Origin: IMCC45349 sp047219225
GTDB lineage: Bacteria > Bacteroidota > Bacteroidia > Flavobacteriales > Flavobacteriaceae
Direction of reading: 5' to 3'
Assembly: GCF_047219225.1 (NCBI RefSeq)
Contig: NZ_CP178208.1
Location: 124,001 to 188,000 of the forward strand
Length of the DNA stretch: 64,000 bases
Positions 36,411-45,496 of the stretch are shown here, one piece after another. Below the pieces are notes generated by a model. The model was not told where the DNA came from. It saw nothing but the letters and a program-made list of their open reading frames with translations, and made no database searches. Numbering within the stretch: position 1 is the first letter of the stretch; the number at the start of each line of letters is the position of its first letter. A program made the position numbers and the translations under genes.

Positions 36411-36430
36411 TAATTGCAATATTACGATTA
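36411..36430. promoter_or_regulatory. candidate ArsR operator
   Basis: On the minus strand TAATCGTAAT / ATTGCAATTA is an inverted pair with 8 of 10 positions matching, ending 18 bases before the arsR ATG. The position suits a repressor site over the promoter. Confidence 0.45.
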
Positions 36431-36532
36431 ATAAATAAATTAAGTACTAATAATTTATAAAAAATTTAATAACAGAACTAATCATAAACCTTTTCAATCA
36501 AATCAAAAACTAGACAAAATTGGATATTCTTT

Positions 36533-36583
36533 AATTAACAATGTTAATTTTTGTTTAATCTTTTTCTTTTTTAATTAAACAAA
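36533..36583. promoter_or_regulatory. two inverted repeats upstream of the TetR gene
   Basis: AATTAAC-AAT-GTTAATT (36533-36549), a perfect 7-base-arm palindrome, followed directly by TTTGTTTAAT and ATTAAACAAA (36550-36559 and 36574-36583), perfect 10-base arms 14 bases apart. Both lie in the 30-80 bases before the TetR start, where autoregulatory operators are normal. AT-rich composition makes chance more likely than usual. Confidence 0.45.
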
Positions 36584-36613
36584 ATGTATTTTTACAAAAA
36601 GTAAAAGCATATT

Positions 36614-37273
36614 ATGAAAACAACATATAATTTAAACAAAGAGAAACTAATCTCACTTTACATCGATTTTGTTCTAGAAAAACAAAGTGAACCTTCTAGT
36701 GTTTATGCATTTGCAAAAGCCAATCAATTTGAAGAAACCGAATTCTACAAGTACTTTGGAACCTTAAAAGCTTTAGAAGATACTATACTTACTTACTTCT
36801 TTGAACATACCTTGACGCTATTACATCAAAGTGAAGATTTTAATGGTTATGATGATAAGCACAAGTTATTAAGCTTGTATTACACATTTTTTGAACAGCT
36901 TACCATGAATAGAAGTTTCATGAAAATTTTTCTTAACCAAGAAAATCAGATGTTTCAAAATGTAAAAAAATTAAAACCACTTAAAACCCAATATCTAAAA
37001 TTCATCAACCAATTAGACATTGCTAAAAGCAAAATTAGCAACGAGCGTATAGATAATCTTAGAATCAAATCCGTAGGAGAATCGTTCTGGGTCTTATTTC
37101 TATCAGTTTTCAAATTTTGGTATGATGATACCTCAGCAAATCTTGAAAAAACAGATCTCTATATAGAAAAATCAGTTCATGCAAGTTTTGATTTGGTAGA
37201 TACCAAACCTGTGCAGAGTATCATCGACTTTGGAAAATTCATACTTAAAGAACAACTAAATATTAAAGTATGA
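36614..37273 (+). CDS. TetR/AcrR-family regulator heading the photolyase operon
   Basis: 219 residues. The N-terminal HTH is visible (EKLISLYIDFVLEK..., VYAFAKANQFEETEFYKYFGTLKALEDTIL, about 10-60), followed by an all-helical ligand domain. It probably represses the operon behind it, and its ligand could be a redox or light-derived molecule. The gene overlaps the ABC1 kinase gene by four bases (ATGA). Inverted repeats lie upstream. Confidence 0.85.
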   Translation: MKTTYNLNKEKLISLYIDFVLEKQSEPSSVYAFAKANQFEETEFYKYFGTLKALEDTILTYFFEHTLTLLHQSEDFNGYDDKHKLLSLYYTFFEQLTMNRSFMKIFLNQENQMFQNVKKLKPLKTQYLKFINQLDIAKSKISNERIDNLRIKSVGESFWVLFLSVFKFWYDDTSANLEKTDLYIEKSVHASFDLVDTKPVQSIIDFGKFILKEQLNIKV

Positions 37274-38580
37274 AAACATTAGATCGTATACCTACATCCA
37301 AAATTCAACGTGCTTCAAAACTCGTCTCTACTGGAGTGAAAATTGGTGTGAACCAGCTCAAATATTATGGAGATCGCATAATTAATAATGAAGAAGATGC
37401 TAAAGAGCGTTTAAATGAAAACAATGCAGAAGACATTTACGACAGCTTAAAAACCTTAAAAGGGAGTGCCCTAAAAGTAGCGCAAATGTTAAGCATGGAA
37501 AAAAACATTTTGCCACAAGCTTATGTTGAAAAATTTTCTTTATCTCAGTTTTCAGTACCACCATTATCGCCACCTTTAGTAATTAAAACCTTCAAAAAAT
37601 ACTTTAATCAGCATCCTCAAGAGCTATTTGATACATTCAATCCTACTTCTGTCAATGCAGCGAGTATTGGGCAAGTACATATTGCTGAAAAGCAAGGAAA
37701 GCAACTTGCTATCAAAATTCAATATCCAGGAGTTGCCGATAGTATAAAATCGGATTTGGCTTTAGTAAAACCGATTGCTATGAAAATGTTTAACATTAAA
37801 GGCAATGACTCTGATAAATATTTTAAGGAAGTTGAAGATAAGTTAATAGAAGAAACCAACTATAATCTAGAAATTGAACAAAGTGAATTTGTTGCCAAAG
37901 CTTGTGCGCATATTCCAAATTTAAAATTCCCTAAATACTATAAAAATTGGTCTTCCGATCGCATTTTGACTATGGACTATATGAAAGGACAACACCTTTC
38001 AGAATTTACTGCATCAAATACAGATGTGCAACTATCACAGCGCATAGGACAAACTCTTTGGGATTTTTATATGTATCAAATTCACAATCTCAAAAAAGTA
38101 CATGCAGATCCGCATCCAGGGAATTTCTTAGTTTCTGATAGGGCTGAACTTATTGCTTTGGACTTTGGTTGTATGAAACATATTCCGAATGAATTTTATA
38201 CGCCATATTTCGAATTAGCCAAAAAAGAAAACCTCAATAATCCTGAGTTTTTTGAAAACACCTTATATCAATTAGAAATCTTGCTACCTTCTGATAGTGC
38301 TGATGAAAAGGCATTTTTTAGTGCTTTATTCCATGAAATGTTGAGTTTGTTTACACAGCCTTTTCATGAAGATATATTCGATTTTTCGGATGAGCGCTTC
38401 TTTAATAACATTGCTGCACTTAGTCAGAAATACGCCAAAAGCTCTGAATTGAGAAGTATGAATGGAAATCGTGGTTCAAAACATTTCATTTATATGAATC
38501 GTACCTTCTTTGGTTTATATAATCTCATGTTTGATTTAAAGGCTAAAGACATCAAAATTTCAAATTTCAAAAACTTATAA
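37270..38580 (+). CDS. ABC1/AarF-family atypical kinase
   Basis: 436 residues with the ABC1 (UbiB/ADCK) core: KGSALKVAQMLSM near residue 60, AASIGQVH near 138, a Lys in IKIQYPG, HADPHPGNFLVS near 280 and ALDFGC near 298 (kinase DFG-like). The family supports ubiquinone or membrane lipid metabolism; menaquinone-using flavobacteria have paralogues of unknown role. Start overlaps the TetR stop by four bases. Confidence 0.88.
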   Translation: MKTLDRIPTSKIQRASKLVSTGVKIGVNQLKYYGDRIINNEEDAKERLNENNAEDIYDSLKTLKGSALKVAQMLSMEKNILPQAYVEKFSLSQFSVPPLSPPLVIKTFKKYFNQHPQELFDTFNPTSVNAASIGQVHIAEKQGKQLAIKIQYPGVADSIKSDLALVKPIAMKMFNIKGNDSDKYFKEVEDKLIEETNYNLEIEQSEFVAKACAHIPNLKFPKYYKNWSSDRILTMDYMKGQHLSEFTASNTDVQLSQRIGQTLWDFYMYQIHNLKKVHADPHPGNFLVSDRAELIALDFGCMKHIPNEFYTPYFELAKKENLNNPEFFENTLYQLEILLPSDSADEKAFFSALFHEMLSLFTQPFHEDIFDFSDERFFNNIAALSQKYAKSSELRSMNGNRGSKHFIYMNRTFFGLYNLMFDLKAKDIKISNFKNL

Positions 38581-38590
38581 AAAAATTGCT

Positions 38591-39280
38591 ATGAAAAGTT
38601 TAATTGAAACACAAGAACACACATTTATCGAAGAACTTACTGATGATATCATTGGTAATGATCATATACTTACGAGTCTTGAAACACCTTTAAGACCAGA
38701 TGCTTTTGAACTTTCAGATCATGAAAAAAAGCAACAAATAGCATCTTTGTTTGGAGAAATTATGAATGTCTTAGGTTTGGATTTAACAGATGATTCTCTT
38801 AAAGGCACACCACAACGTGTTGCCAAAATGTATGTAGATGAAATATTTTCTGGATTGCATCCAAAAAACAAACCCAAAGTAGCGTTATTTGATAATAAAT
38901 ATCAATACAATCAGATGCTTGTTGAAAAGAACATCACGTTTTATTCCAATTGTGAGCATCACTTCGTTCCAATTATTGGAAAAGCACATGTAGCTTACAT
39001 CTCTTCCGGAAAAGTGATTGGTTTATCAAAACTGAATCGTATTGTACAATACTACGCCAAACGTCCACAAGTACAAGAACGTTTAACCAATCAAATTGCA
39101 GAAGAACTCATGGATGTATTACAAACCGAAGATGTCGCAGTAATTATTGATGCAAAACATCTTTGTGTAGCCTCCAGAGGTATTAAAGATGATACCTCAA
39201 GTACAGTTACGGCATTTTATGGCGGACAATTTGATACTGAAAAAAAGATCACGGAATTACAGAACTATTTAAAATTATAA
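38591..39280 (+). CDS. folE: GTP cyclohydrolase I
   Basis: 229 residues. The zinc and catalytic motifs are YSNCEHHFVPIIGKAHVAYIS near residue 118, SKLNRIVQYYAKRPQVQERL near 140 and the second Cys in KHLCVASRGI near 196. It makes dihydroneopterin triphosphate from GTP. Inside a photolyase operon it may feed folate or pterin cofactor for light harvesting, although the ordinary biosynthetic role fits equally well. It sits 10 bases after the ABC1 gene. Confidence 0.95.
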   Translation: MKSLIETQEHTFIEELTDDIIGNDHILTSLETPLRPDAFELSDHEKKQQIASLFGEIMNVLGLDLTDDSLKGTPQRVAKMYVDEIFSGLHPKNKPKVALFDNKYQYNQMLVEKNITFYSNCEHHFVPIIGKAHVAYISSGKVIGLSKLNRIVQYYAKRPQVQERLTNQIAEELMDVLQTEDVAVIIDAKHLCVASRGIKDDTSSTVTAFYGGQFDTEKKITELQNYLKL

Positions 39281-39283
39281 CCT

Positions 39284-39508
39284 ATGGATATCATTAACAG
39301 AGCCCTTGAATTTGAGCAGAGACGTATGCGATCCTTAACCACTAGCGATCGTATTAAAATTTCTAGAGAAGCAAAATCTTTGATTTTAAGCCTAAACGAA
39401 ATTTATAAAATAAAAAATGACCAAAAAGTCATGGACATTATGAAGCGCATTACAACAATTAAGCGTAAAGTAGAAAAACGATTAAAAGGCAAACCTTTAA
39501 CATCATGA
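39284..39508 (+). CDS. 74-residue basic protein
   Basis: MDIINRALEFEQRRMRSLTT..., rich in Lys and Arg with a long amphipathic helix and a basic tail (IKRKVEKRLKGKPLTS). It is 3 bases after folE and overlaps the SDR gene by four bases (ATGA), so it is translated as part of the operon. No family recognised. Confidence 0.75.
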   Translation: MDIINRALEFEQRRMRSLTTSDRIKISREAKSLILSLNEIYKIKNDQKVMDIMKRITTIKRKVEKRLKGKPLTS

Positions 39509-40191
39509 AACACATTGCTATTGTTGGAGGAAGTAAAGGTATTGGCTTTGAAATCACCAAGGCCTTTGTAGATAGACATAAAGTCTATAATATGAGTCGT
39601 TCTATGCCTAATTTTGAGCATGAGAATCTCACACATTATACTTGTGACGTCACACAAAACACCTTACCAGTATTAGATCAGGTAGATACCTTGATTTATT
39701 GTCCAGGAAGTATCAATTTGAAACCTATTACTAGACTTGATATTGAAGATTTCAAAGCCGATTTAGAGATCAACTTGTTTGGGGCAATTAAGGCAATAAA
39801 AACATATTTACCTCAGCTTAAAAAAAGTGAATTAAACGCATCAATACTATTATTTAGTAGTGTAGCTACAAAATTAGGAATGCCATTTCATGCTAGTATA
39901 TCTGCTGCAAAATCTGCCGTAGAAGGTTTGGTAAAATCTTTAGCTGCAGAATTAGCTCCAAATATTCGCATCAACGCTATTGCTCCTACAATTACAAATA
40001 CTAACTTAGCTAATAAACTATTACGTAACGAGCAAATACAAACCAAAACCAAAGAACGCCATCCTTTAAAAAATTATTTAGATCCAGAAGAAGTCGCAAC
40101 ATTAGCAACTTATTTAACCTCTGATGAAGCTAAAGCATTTTCTGGTCAAATTTTTAATATGGATTATGGTATCGTCTCATTAAAATTATAA
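39505..40191 (+). CDS. short-chain dehydrogenase/reductase family protein with altered active site
   Basis: 228 residues. The Rossmann start IAIVGGSKGIGFEI fits the SDR TGxxxGIG motif, and INLFGAIKAI and NAIAPTITNT are normal. The catalytic Ser is in LLFSSVAT, but the YxxxK motif reads ISAAK (in FHASISAAKSAVEG), with Ile at the Tyr position. Some SDR subfamilies share this change; activity as a dehydrogenase is therefore uncertain. ATGA overlap with the upstream gene. Confidence 0.85.
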   Translation: MKHIAIVGGSKGIGFEITKAFVDRHKVYNMSRSMPNFEHENLTHYTCDVTQNTLPVLDQVDTLIYCPGSINLKPITRLDIEDFKADLEINLFGAIKAIKTYLPQLKKSELNASILLFSSVATKLGMPFHASISAAKSAVEGLVKSLAAELAPNIRINAIAPTITNTNLANKLLRNEQIQTKTKERHPLKNYLDPEEVATLATYLTSDEAKAFSGQIFNMDYGIVSLKL

Positions 40192-40229
40192 TCGAATTAA
40201 TAAAGCATTTAATTCTAACCTTTTTTATT

Positions 40230-40736
40230 ATGTGGTCAACAACAAAACAATCAACGCCTCCATCAAGTTCAATTTATGATATTTCAATCAATGCATTGAA
40301 TAACGAAAAACTAGATTTAAACACTTTTAAAGGTAAATACATCCTCTTTGTTAATGTAGCTTCGGAATGTGGATTCACAGGACAATATGAAGGCTTACAA
40401 GAGTTATACGATACTTATAAAGATCAACTAATGGTTATTGGTGTACCTTGTAACCAATTTGGAAAACAAGAACCTGGAAATTCAGCTGAAATTCAAAGTT
40501 TTTGTCAAAAAAATTATGGTGTTACGTTTCAAATGACTGAAAAAATTGATGTAAAAGGCGACCAACAACATCCACTCTATCAATGGTTAACGTCAAAAGA
40601 TAAAAATGGGGTAAAGAATAGTTCTGTAAAATGGAACTTTCAAAAATACTTGATAAATCCTGAAGGGCATTTTATTGATTATTATTACTCTATGACCAAA
40701 CCGATGAGTACCAAAATCACCAAACACATCAAATAA
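40230..40736 (+). CDS. glutathione peroxidase family protein (Cys type)
   Basis: 168 residues. The active-site tetrad is visible as ASECGFTGQY (Cys, near residue 50), the Gln of PCNQFGKQEPG, and the Trp-Asn of VKWNFQKYL near residue 140. Bacterial Cys-type members usually use thioredoxin to reduce hydroperoxides. It follows the SDR gene by 38 bases in the photolyase operon, consistent with an oxidative-stress role. Confidence 0.92.
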   Translation: MWSTTKQSTPPSSSIYDISINALNNEKLDLNTFKGKYILFVNVASECGFTGQYEGLQELYDTYKDQLMVIGVPCNQFGKQEPGNSAEIQSFCQKNYGVTFQMTEKIDVKGDQQHPLYQWLTSKDKNGVKNSSVKWNFQKYLINPEGHFIDYYYSMTKPMSTKITKHIK

Positions 40737-40743
40737 TTGCACG

Positions 40744-41208
40744 ATGAAATTCACAGCATACTTACTCCTCTTTTTAGTTATCAATTTTGGTGGTCTATAT
40801 TTAGGCACACTCCTCATGAATAATGGTCCTAATGCGGAATGGTATCTCAATTTAAATAAAGCGCCATGGACACCACCAGGTTGGGTATTTGGAGCAGCAT
40901 GGACATGTATTATGTTATGTTTTTCTATATACCTAAGCTTTTTATTTCAGTGGAAATCATCAACAGGGTTATGGTCTTTATTTGGAATACAAGTGTTTTT
41001 GAATGTCATTTGGAATTATGTGTTTTTCAACCAGCATATGACCATCTTAGGACTAGTAATCATTGTGAGTTTACTGATCGTAATTCTATATTACTTCGTG
41101 AATTTCAAAGCAGATAAACTAAAAACGACACGTTTACTACTATTACCTTATCTCATTTGGCTTTGCATTGCGGTGTCGCTTAATTTATATGTTGTAATTC
41201 ATAATTAG
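40744..41208 (+). CDS. TspO/MBR family membrane protein
   Basis: 154 residues with five membrane helices. Family marks are WYLNLNKAPWTPPGWVFGAAWTC near residue 32 (Pro-rich first loop) and the helix WNYVFFNQHM. TspO binds tetrapyrroles and sterol-like ligands and is linked to light and oxygen responses in bacteria. It ends one base before the SRPBCC gene. Confidence 0.92.
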   Translation: MKFTAYLLLFLVINFGGLYLGTLLMNNGPNAEWYLNLNKAPWTPPGWVFGAAWTCIMLCFSIYLSFLFQWKSSTGLWSLFGIQVFLNVIWNYVFFNQHMTILGLVIIVSLLIVILYYFVNFKADKLKTTRLLLLPYLIWLCIAVSLNLYVVIHN

Positions 41209-41673
41209 ATGAAAGTATATCGATTACATACAAAACAAAATCTTCCCATAACTATGGAAGAAGCTTGGGCATTTTTATCAGATCCCAAAAATCTTAAAAC
41301 GATTACACCAGACTATATGAGTTTTGATATACTTTCTGGTGCAGATCGCCCCATGTTTCCGGGACAAATCATTCAATATATAGTGACACCAATTTTTGGC
41401 ATAAAAACCAAATGGGTTACCGAAATTACTCATGTTGTAGATCATTCCTATTTTGTAGATGAACAACGTTTTGGACCTTACTCCCTATGGCATCATAAAC
41501 ATTTTATTAAACCTATTAAAAATGGTATTGAAATGGAAGATATTATTGATTATAAGCTCCCTTTTGGCTGGCTAGGACAATTGATGCATCCTATTCTGGT
41601 GAAACCAAAATTAAACGAAATCTTTAAATACAGACAAGCTAAACTTATTGAACTCTTTGGTAACTATGAGTAA
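41209..41673 (+). CDS. SRPBCC (START-like) family protein
   Basis: 154 residues with the helix-grip layout: an opening strand (VYRLHTKQNLPITMEEAW), the typical FLSDPKNLKTITP and a C-terminal helix (LMHPILVKPKLNEIFKYRQ). In flavobacteria this type sits beside photolyase genes and is often annotated as a ligand-binding SRPBCC or cell-division-inhibitor-like protein. Function unknown. Its stop overlaps the start of the photolyase gene by 8 bases. Confidence 0.82.
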   Translation: MKVYRLHTKQNLPITMEEAWAFLSDPKNLKTITPDYMSFDILSGADRPMFPGQIIQYIVTPIFGIKTKWVTEITHVVDHSYFVDEQRFGPYSLWHHKHFIKPIKNGIEMEDIIDYKLPFGWLGQLMHPILVKPKLNEIFKYRQAKLIELFGNYE

Positions 41674-42985
41674 AACGAAAGTAAATATATTCTGGTTTCG
41701 ACGCGATTTAAGATTAGAAGACAATGTCGGATTGTACCAAGCCTTACAATCTGATTTACCTATACTTCCAATTTTCATATTTGATGTCAATATTTTAAAC
41801 ACCCTTCCTAAAGACGATGCTCGAGTCCATTTTATTTATGATACATTAGAGCAACTAAATTCACGCCTCAAAAATGATTATAAGTCTGGAATTACAATAT
41901 TTCACAGTTCACCTTTAAATAGTTTTGAAACGCTAACACAACGCTATGATATTGATAAAGTATATACCAATAACGATTATGAACCTTATGCCATACAACG
42001 CGATTTAGAAGTCTCTGAGTTCTTAAATTCAAAAGGCATCACACTAAAAACGTTTAAAGATCATGTGATATTTGAACGTAATGAGATTGTAAAAAAAGAT
42101 GGTACACCTTATAAGGTTTATACGCCTTATTCCAAACAATGGATCAAACAATTAGAAACAAATCCTATACAAGATTATCCATCTGAAACACAGCTTCATC
42201 AACTTTACAAATATGACAGCAAGACATTTCCATCCTTAAGTCTCATTGGATTTGTAACCTCAGCAATTCCTATTGCTTCTTACAATACAGAAGATACACT
42301 AATTGGAAACTATGAAGCCACACGAAATTTTCCTGCACTAGAAGAAGGCACATCAAAAGTAGGGCCTCATCTCAGGTTTGGGACTATTAGCATTAGAAAG
42401 CTAGTTAAAAAAGCATTAGCATACAAAAACAACACCTATCTCAAAGAACTCATTTGGCGCGAATTTTTCATACAAATTCTATGGCATTATCCGCAAACCA
42501 TAACGCAAAGTTTTAAACCTCAATACGATCGCATTCAATGGCGAAATAATAAGCAAGAGTTTAAATTATGGTGCCAAGGACAAACAGGTTATCCATTGGT
42601 AGATGCAGGTATGCGAGAATTAAATGCTACAGGTAATATGCACAATCGTGTGCGAATGGTGGTAGGCAGTTTTTTATGCAAACATCTTCTTATTGATTGG
42701 CGTTGGGGTGAAGCCTATTTTGCTAAAAAACTCAACGACTTTGAGCTGTCAAGTAATGTTGGTAATTGGCAATGGGTTGCTGGATGTGGTGTAGATGCTG
42801 CGCCTTATTTCAGAATCTTTAATCCAACCACACAAATTCAAAAATTTGATAAGGAGTATCAATACATAAAAAAATGGGTTCCAGAGTATCAAGAACTCAC
42901 CTATCCTGCTCCAATAGTATATCATAAAATGGCAAGAGAACGTTGTTTAAAAACCTATAAAACAGCTTTAGAAACAAACGCATAA
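41666..42985 (+). CDS. cryptochrome/deoxyribodipyrimidine photolyase
   Basis: 439 residues from ATG at 41666; an in-frame start 18 bases upstream is less likely because the conserved N-terminus is TKVNIFWFRRDLRLEDN. The FAD region contains WREFFIQILWHYP near residue 270, GQTGYPLVDAGMRELNATG near 310, and NRVRMVVGSFLCKHLLIDWRW and NWQWVAGCGVDAAPYFRIFNP near 360. This is a CPD-type class I photolyase that repairs UV dimers using light. It closes the operon that begins with the TetR gene. Confidence 0.93.
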   Translation: MSKTKVNIFWFRRDLRLEDNVGLYQALQSDLPILPIFIFDVNILNTLPKDDARVHFIYDTLEQLNSRLKNDYKSGITIFHSSPLNSFETLTQRYDIDKVYTNNDYEPYAIQRDLEVSEFLNSKGITLKTFKDHVIFERNEIVKKDGTPYKVYTPYSKQWIKQLETNPIQDYPSETQLHQLYKYDSKTFPSLSLIGFVTSAIPIASYNTEDTLIGNYEATRNFPALEEGTSKVGPHLRFGTISIRKLVKKALAYKNNTYLKELIWREFFIQILWHYPQTITQSFKPQYDRIQWRNNKQEFKLWCQGQTGYPLVDAGMRELNATGNMHNRVRMVVGSFLCKHLLIDWRWGEAYFAKKLNDFELSSNVGNWQWVAGCGVDAAPYFRIFNPTTQIQKFDKEYQYIKKWVPEYQELTYPAPIVYHKMARERCLKTYKTALETNA

Positions 42986-43027
42986 AAATTAGTATCTTTA
43001 AAAAACTAATTAACTAACCAATTAAAA

Positions 43028-44464
43028 ATGAAAAGAATACTCTTTGTTTTATTTTGTTTTGCAGTTACGTCTTCATATTCGCAAAACAAAATATCTAAAA
43101 ACAAGAAAGCTATTATAGCTTCGGTTGAAAAACATAAACAGAGTTTAATTAAAATTAGCGATGATATTTGGGCACTAGCAGAAACTGCTTTTGAAGAACA
43201 TCAGTCCTCAAAAATCTTAGCAGATTATGCTGAAAGTCAAGGTATGACTGTAGAGCGTGGTGTTGCTGGAATGCCAACTGCCTTTGTAGCAACCTATGGT
43301 TCTGGAAAACCTGTAATTAGCGTTTTAGGAGAATTTGATGCACTTCCAGGGTTATCACAAAAAGCTACTCCTGATAAAAATCCTTTGAAAAAAGGTGCTC
43401 CTGGTCATGGTTGTGGACATAATATGTTTGGTGCTGCTAGTTTAGGAGCAGCTATAGCCATTAAAGAACAGATTGAAGCTGGAAAAATTAAAGGGACAGT
43501 GAAGTTTTTTGGCACACCAAGTGAAGAGAAATTTTTCGGAAAAATATGGATGGTAAGAGCTGGACTTTGGGATGATGTAGATGTAAACATTAGTTGGCAT
43601 CCTTCGGCATCTATTGAAGCTGATGTTCAGAGTTCACTAGCTTTAATTGATTTTAAAGTAGAGTTTTTTGGACAAGCTGCTCATGCTTCAGGAGATCCAT
43701 GGAATGGTCGTTCGGCTTCAGATGCTTTAGAGTTATATACTGCAGGAGTTAATTATTATAGAGAGCATGTAAAACCAACTGTTCGTATGCATTATCATAT
43801 TCAAGATGGTGGACAAGTAGTAAACGTGGTTCCCGATTATTCTAGACTTTGGATGCGTGTTAGAGATACCAAACGCTCAGGTATGTTGCCTGTTTACGAA
43901 CGTGTAATGGCTATGGCTGAAGGTGCAGCAATATTAGCTAATGTAGATTATAAAGTATCCCTTATTTCTGGTATCTATGAAGTACTACCTAACAGAGAAG
44001 GTGGAAAAATAATGCAATCTAATTTAGAGTTATTAGGACCTATCGAATATACTGATGAAGAAATTGCATTTGGAAAAGGTATTCAAAAAGCTACAGGAAA
44101 ACCAGAAGTAGGAATGGACAGTAAAATTAAACCTCTTGAACCTACTAGAGAACATCCTGGAGGTGGCTCGACTGATGTTGGAGATGTAAGTTGGAATGTA
44201 GCTAATATTAACTTAGGTGTTACAACAGCACCAAAAGATACACCTTGGCATTCTTGGGCTGTTGTATCTTGTGGAGGTATGAGTATTGGTCATAAAGGCA
44301 TGATTTATGCTTCAAAGGCTATGTCTATGACAATGCTAGATTTATTTGAAAGTCCAGATTTGGTTGACAAAGTAAAAAAAGAATACAAAGAACGAAAAGG
44401 TGACGAAGTATATGAAGCGATGATTCCTGATGGCCCTCCTCCTATTGATGAAGTTGGAAATTAA
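43028..44464 (+). CDS. exported M20 family amidohydrolase, AbgB-like
   Basis: 478 residues with a signal peptide ending SSYSQ near residue 19. The metal ligands are in GEFDALPGL near residue 105 and GHGCGHNMFG near residue 130, with the dimerisation domain near 200-320 (FFGQAAHASGDPWNGRSA). This is the aminobenzoyl-glutamate hydrolase / N-acyl amino acid amidohydrolase branch of M20. It is monocistronic. Confidence 0.88.
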   Translation: MKRILFVLFCFAVTSSYSQNKISKNKKAIIASVEKHKQSLIKISDDIWALAETAFEEHQSSKILADYAESQGMTVERGVAGMPTAFVATYGSGKPVISVLGEFDALPGLSQKATPDKNPLKKGAPGHGCGHNMFGAASLGAAIAIKEQIEAGKIKGTVKFFGTPSEEKFFGKIWMVRAGLWDDVDVNISWHPSASIEADVQSSLALIDFKVEFFGQAAHASGDPWNGRSASDALELYTAGVNYYREHVKPTVRMHYHIQDGGQVVNVVPDYSRLWMRVRDTKRSGMLPVYERVMAMAEGAAILANVDYKVSLISGIYEVLPNREGGKIMQSNLELLGPIEYTDEEIAFGKGIQKATGKPEVGMDSKIKPLEPTREHPGGGSTDVGDVSWNVANINLGVTTAPKDTPWHSWAVVSCGGMSIGHKGMIYASKAMSMTMLDLFESPDLVDKVKKEYKERKGDEVYEAMIPDGPPPIDEVGN

Positions 44465-44522
44465 TCTTTGTTACAGAATTATTGATTTTACGTTATTAAT
44501 ATAGAATCTTAAAAAATTTCAC

Positions 44523-44861
44523 ATGATTAAACGTAAAATACGATTTAAAAAATTGACAATAAAAATTAAGAAGTTTAATTTTAAACATTTCTATCTTTTT
44601 ATTTCAATGGTTTTCCTTTTTTTCATCATTGATTTAATTAATAAAGGCTTTTCTTCTGAAATTATTTTAATGGATAATTTAATTCAAAACTTCGAAAATT
44701 CCTTAGTGATTACTGGTGCAATCATTATGTTCTTCCCTTTTTATGTAAAAAAAGAAATGAATAAAGAGGAAATAGAAAGTATCTCAAAAAAAGTTTACAA
44801 AAAAGAAGAGGAGAAAAGAAAGATGTTAGAAGAAATAATAGAAACTGCTACTATTGGGTAA
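44523..44861 (+). CDS. small membrane protein with charged tail
   Basis: 112 residues. A Lys-rich N-terminus (MIKRKIRFKKLTIKIKKFNF) is followed by two membrane helices (about 26-45 and 60-80) and a Lys/Glu-rich coiled-coil-like tail (EEIESISKKVYKKEEEKRK). The C-terminal Glu-rich helix may self-associate. No family recognised. Confidence 0.6.
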   Translation: MIKRKIRFKKLTIKIKKFNFKHFYLFISMVFLFFIIDLINKGFSSEIILMDNLIQNFENSLVITGAIIMFFPFYVKKEMNKEEIESISKKVYKKEEEKRKMLEEIIETATIG

Positions 44862-44900
44862 TATAAAAAAGCCCTTCAATATTGAAGGGCTTTTTTATAT
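44861..44900. terminator. perfect palindromic bidirectional terminator
   Basis: A 20-base arm is exactly mirrored (44861-44880 against 44881-44900): ATATAAAAAAGCCCTTCAAT and its complement. It serves the gene on the left and the converging phnA-murA pair on the right. Confidence 0.9.
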
Positions 44901-44915
44901 GTTAAATTGGTATCT

Positions 44916-45494
44916 CTATAATTTCTTAACGTACTTGGTAATAATCACAATATGTTGTCCATCAACTTTACCTTCAATATATTCGGCATTATCATGATCT
45001 AAAGATATACGTCTTACAGCAGTCCCTTGTTTAGCTACCATACTAGAGCCTTTAACTTTTAGGTCTTTAATAAGTACTACAGAATCTCCTGCTTCAAGTA
45101 CAACACCATTTACATCACGATGTACAATTTTATCAGTATCGTCATCGCCATCTCCAAGTGCATTTGCCCAATTAAGGTCTTCCTCTTCCAAATACATCAT
45201 ATCAATCAAATCTTGAGGCCAACCTTCAGACTTTAAACGATTAAGTAATCGCCAAGCAATAACTTGCACAGATTTGTGCTCACTCCACATACTATCATTT
45301 AAACAACGCCAATGATTAGCATCCATAGTATCTGGGTTTTCTATTTGACCAACACATATATTACAGGCATACATGCTATTTTTTTCTTCTACTTTTTGAG
45401 TTGGTTGTACTGTATAAACTTGTAAGTATTCGTCTGCACCACATAATTCACAAGTATTATTACTACGCTTGCTTAAAACTCTTTCTAAACTCAT
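44916..45494 (-). CDS. phnA: PhnA domain zinc-ribbon protein
   Basis: 192 residues. The N-terminal Cys pairs CELCGADEYL (near residue 16) and CNICVGQIE (near 44) form a zinc ribbon, and the C-terminal half is the PhnA SH3-like domain (VVLEAGDSVVLIKDLKVKG). The family name comes from the phosphonate operon, but the function is unproven and it is not phosphonoacetate hydrolase. It lies 2 bases after murA. Confidence 0.88.
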   Translation of the reverse strand: MSLERVLSKRSNNTCELCGADEYLQVYTVQPTQKVEEKNSMYACNICVGQIENPDTMDANHWRCLNDSMWSEHKSVQVIAWRLLNRLKSEGWPQDLIDMMYLEEEDLNWANALGDGDDDTDKIVHRDVNGVVLEAGDSVVLIKDLKVKGSSMVAKQGTAVRRISLDHDNAEYIEGKVDGQHIVIITKYVKKL

Positions 45495-45496
45495 TG

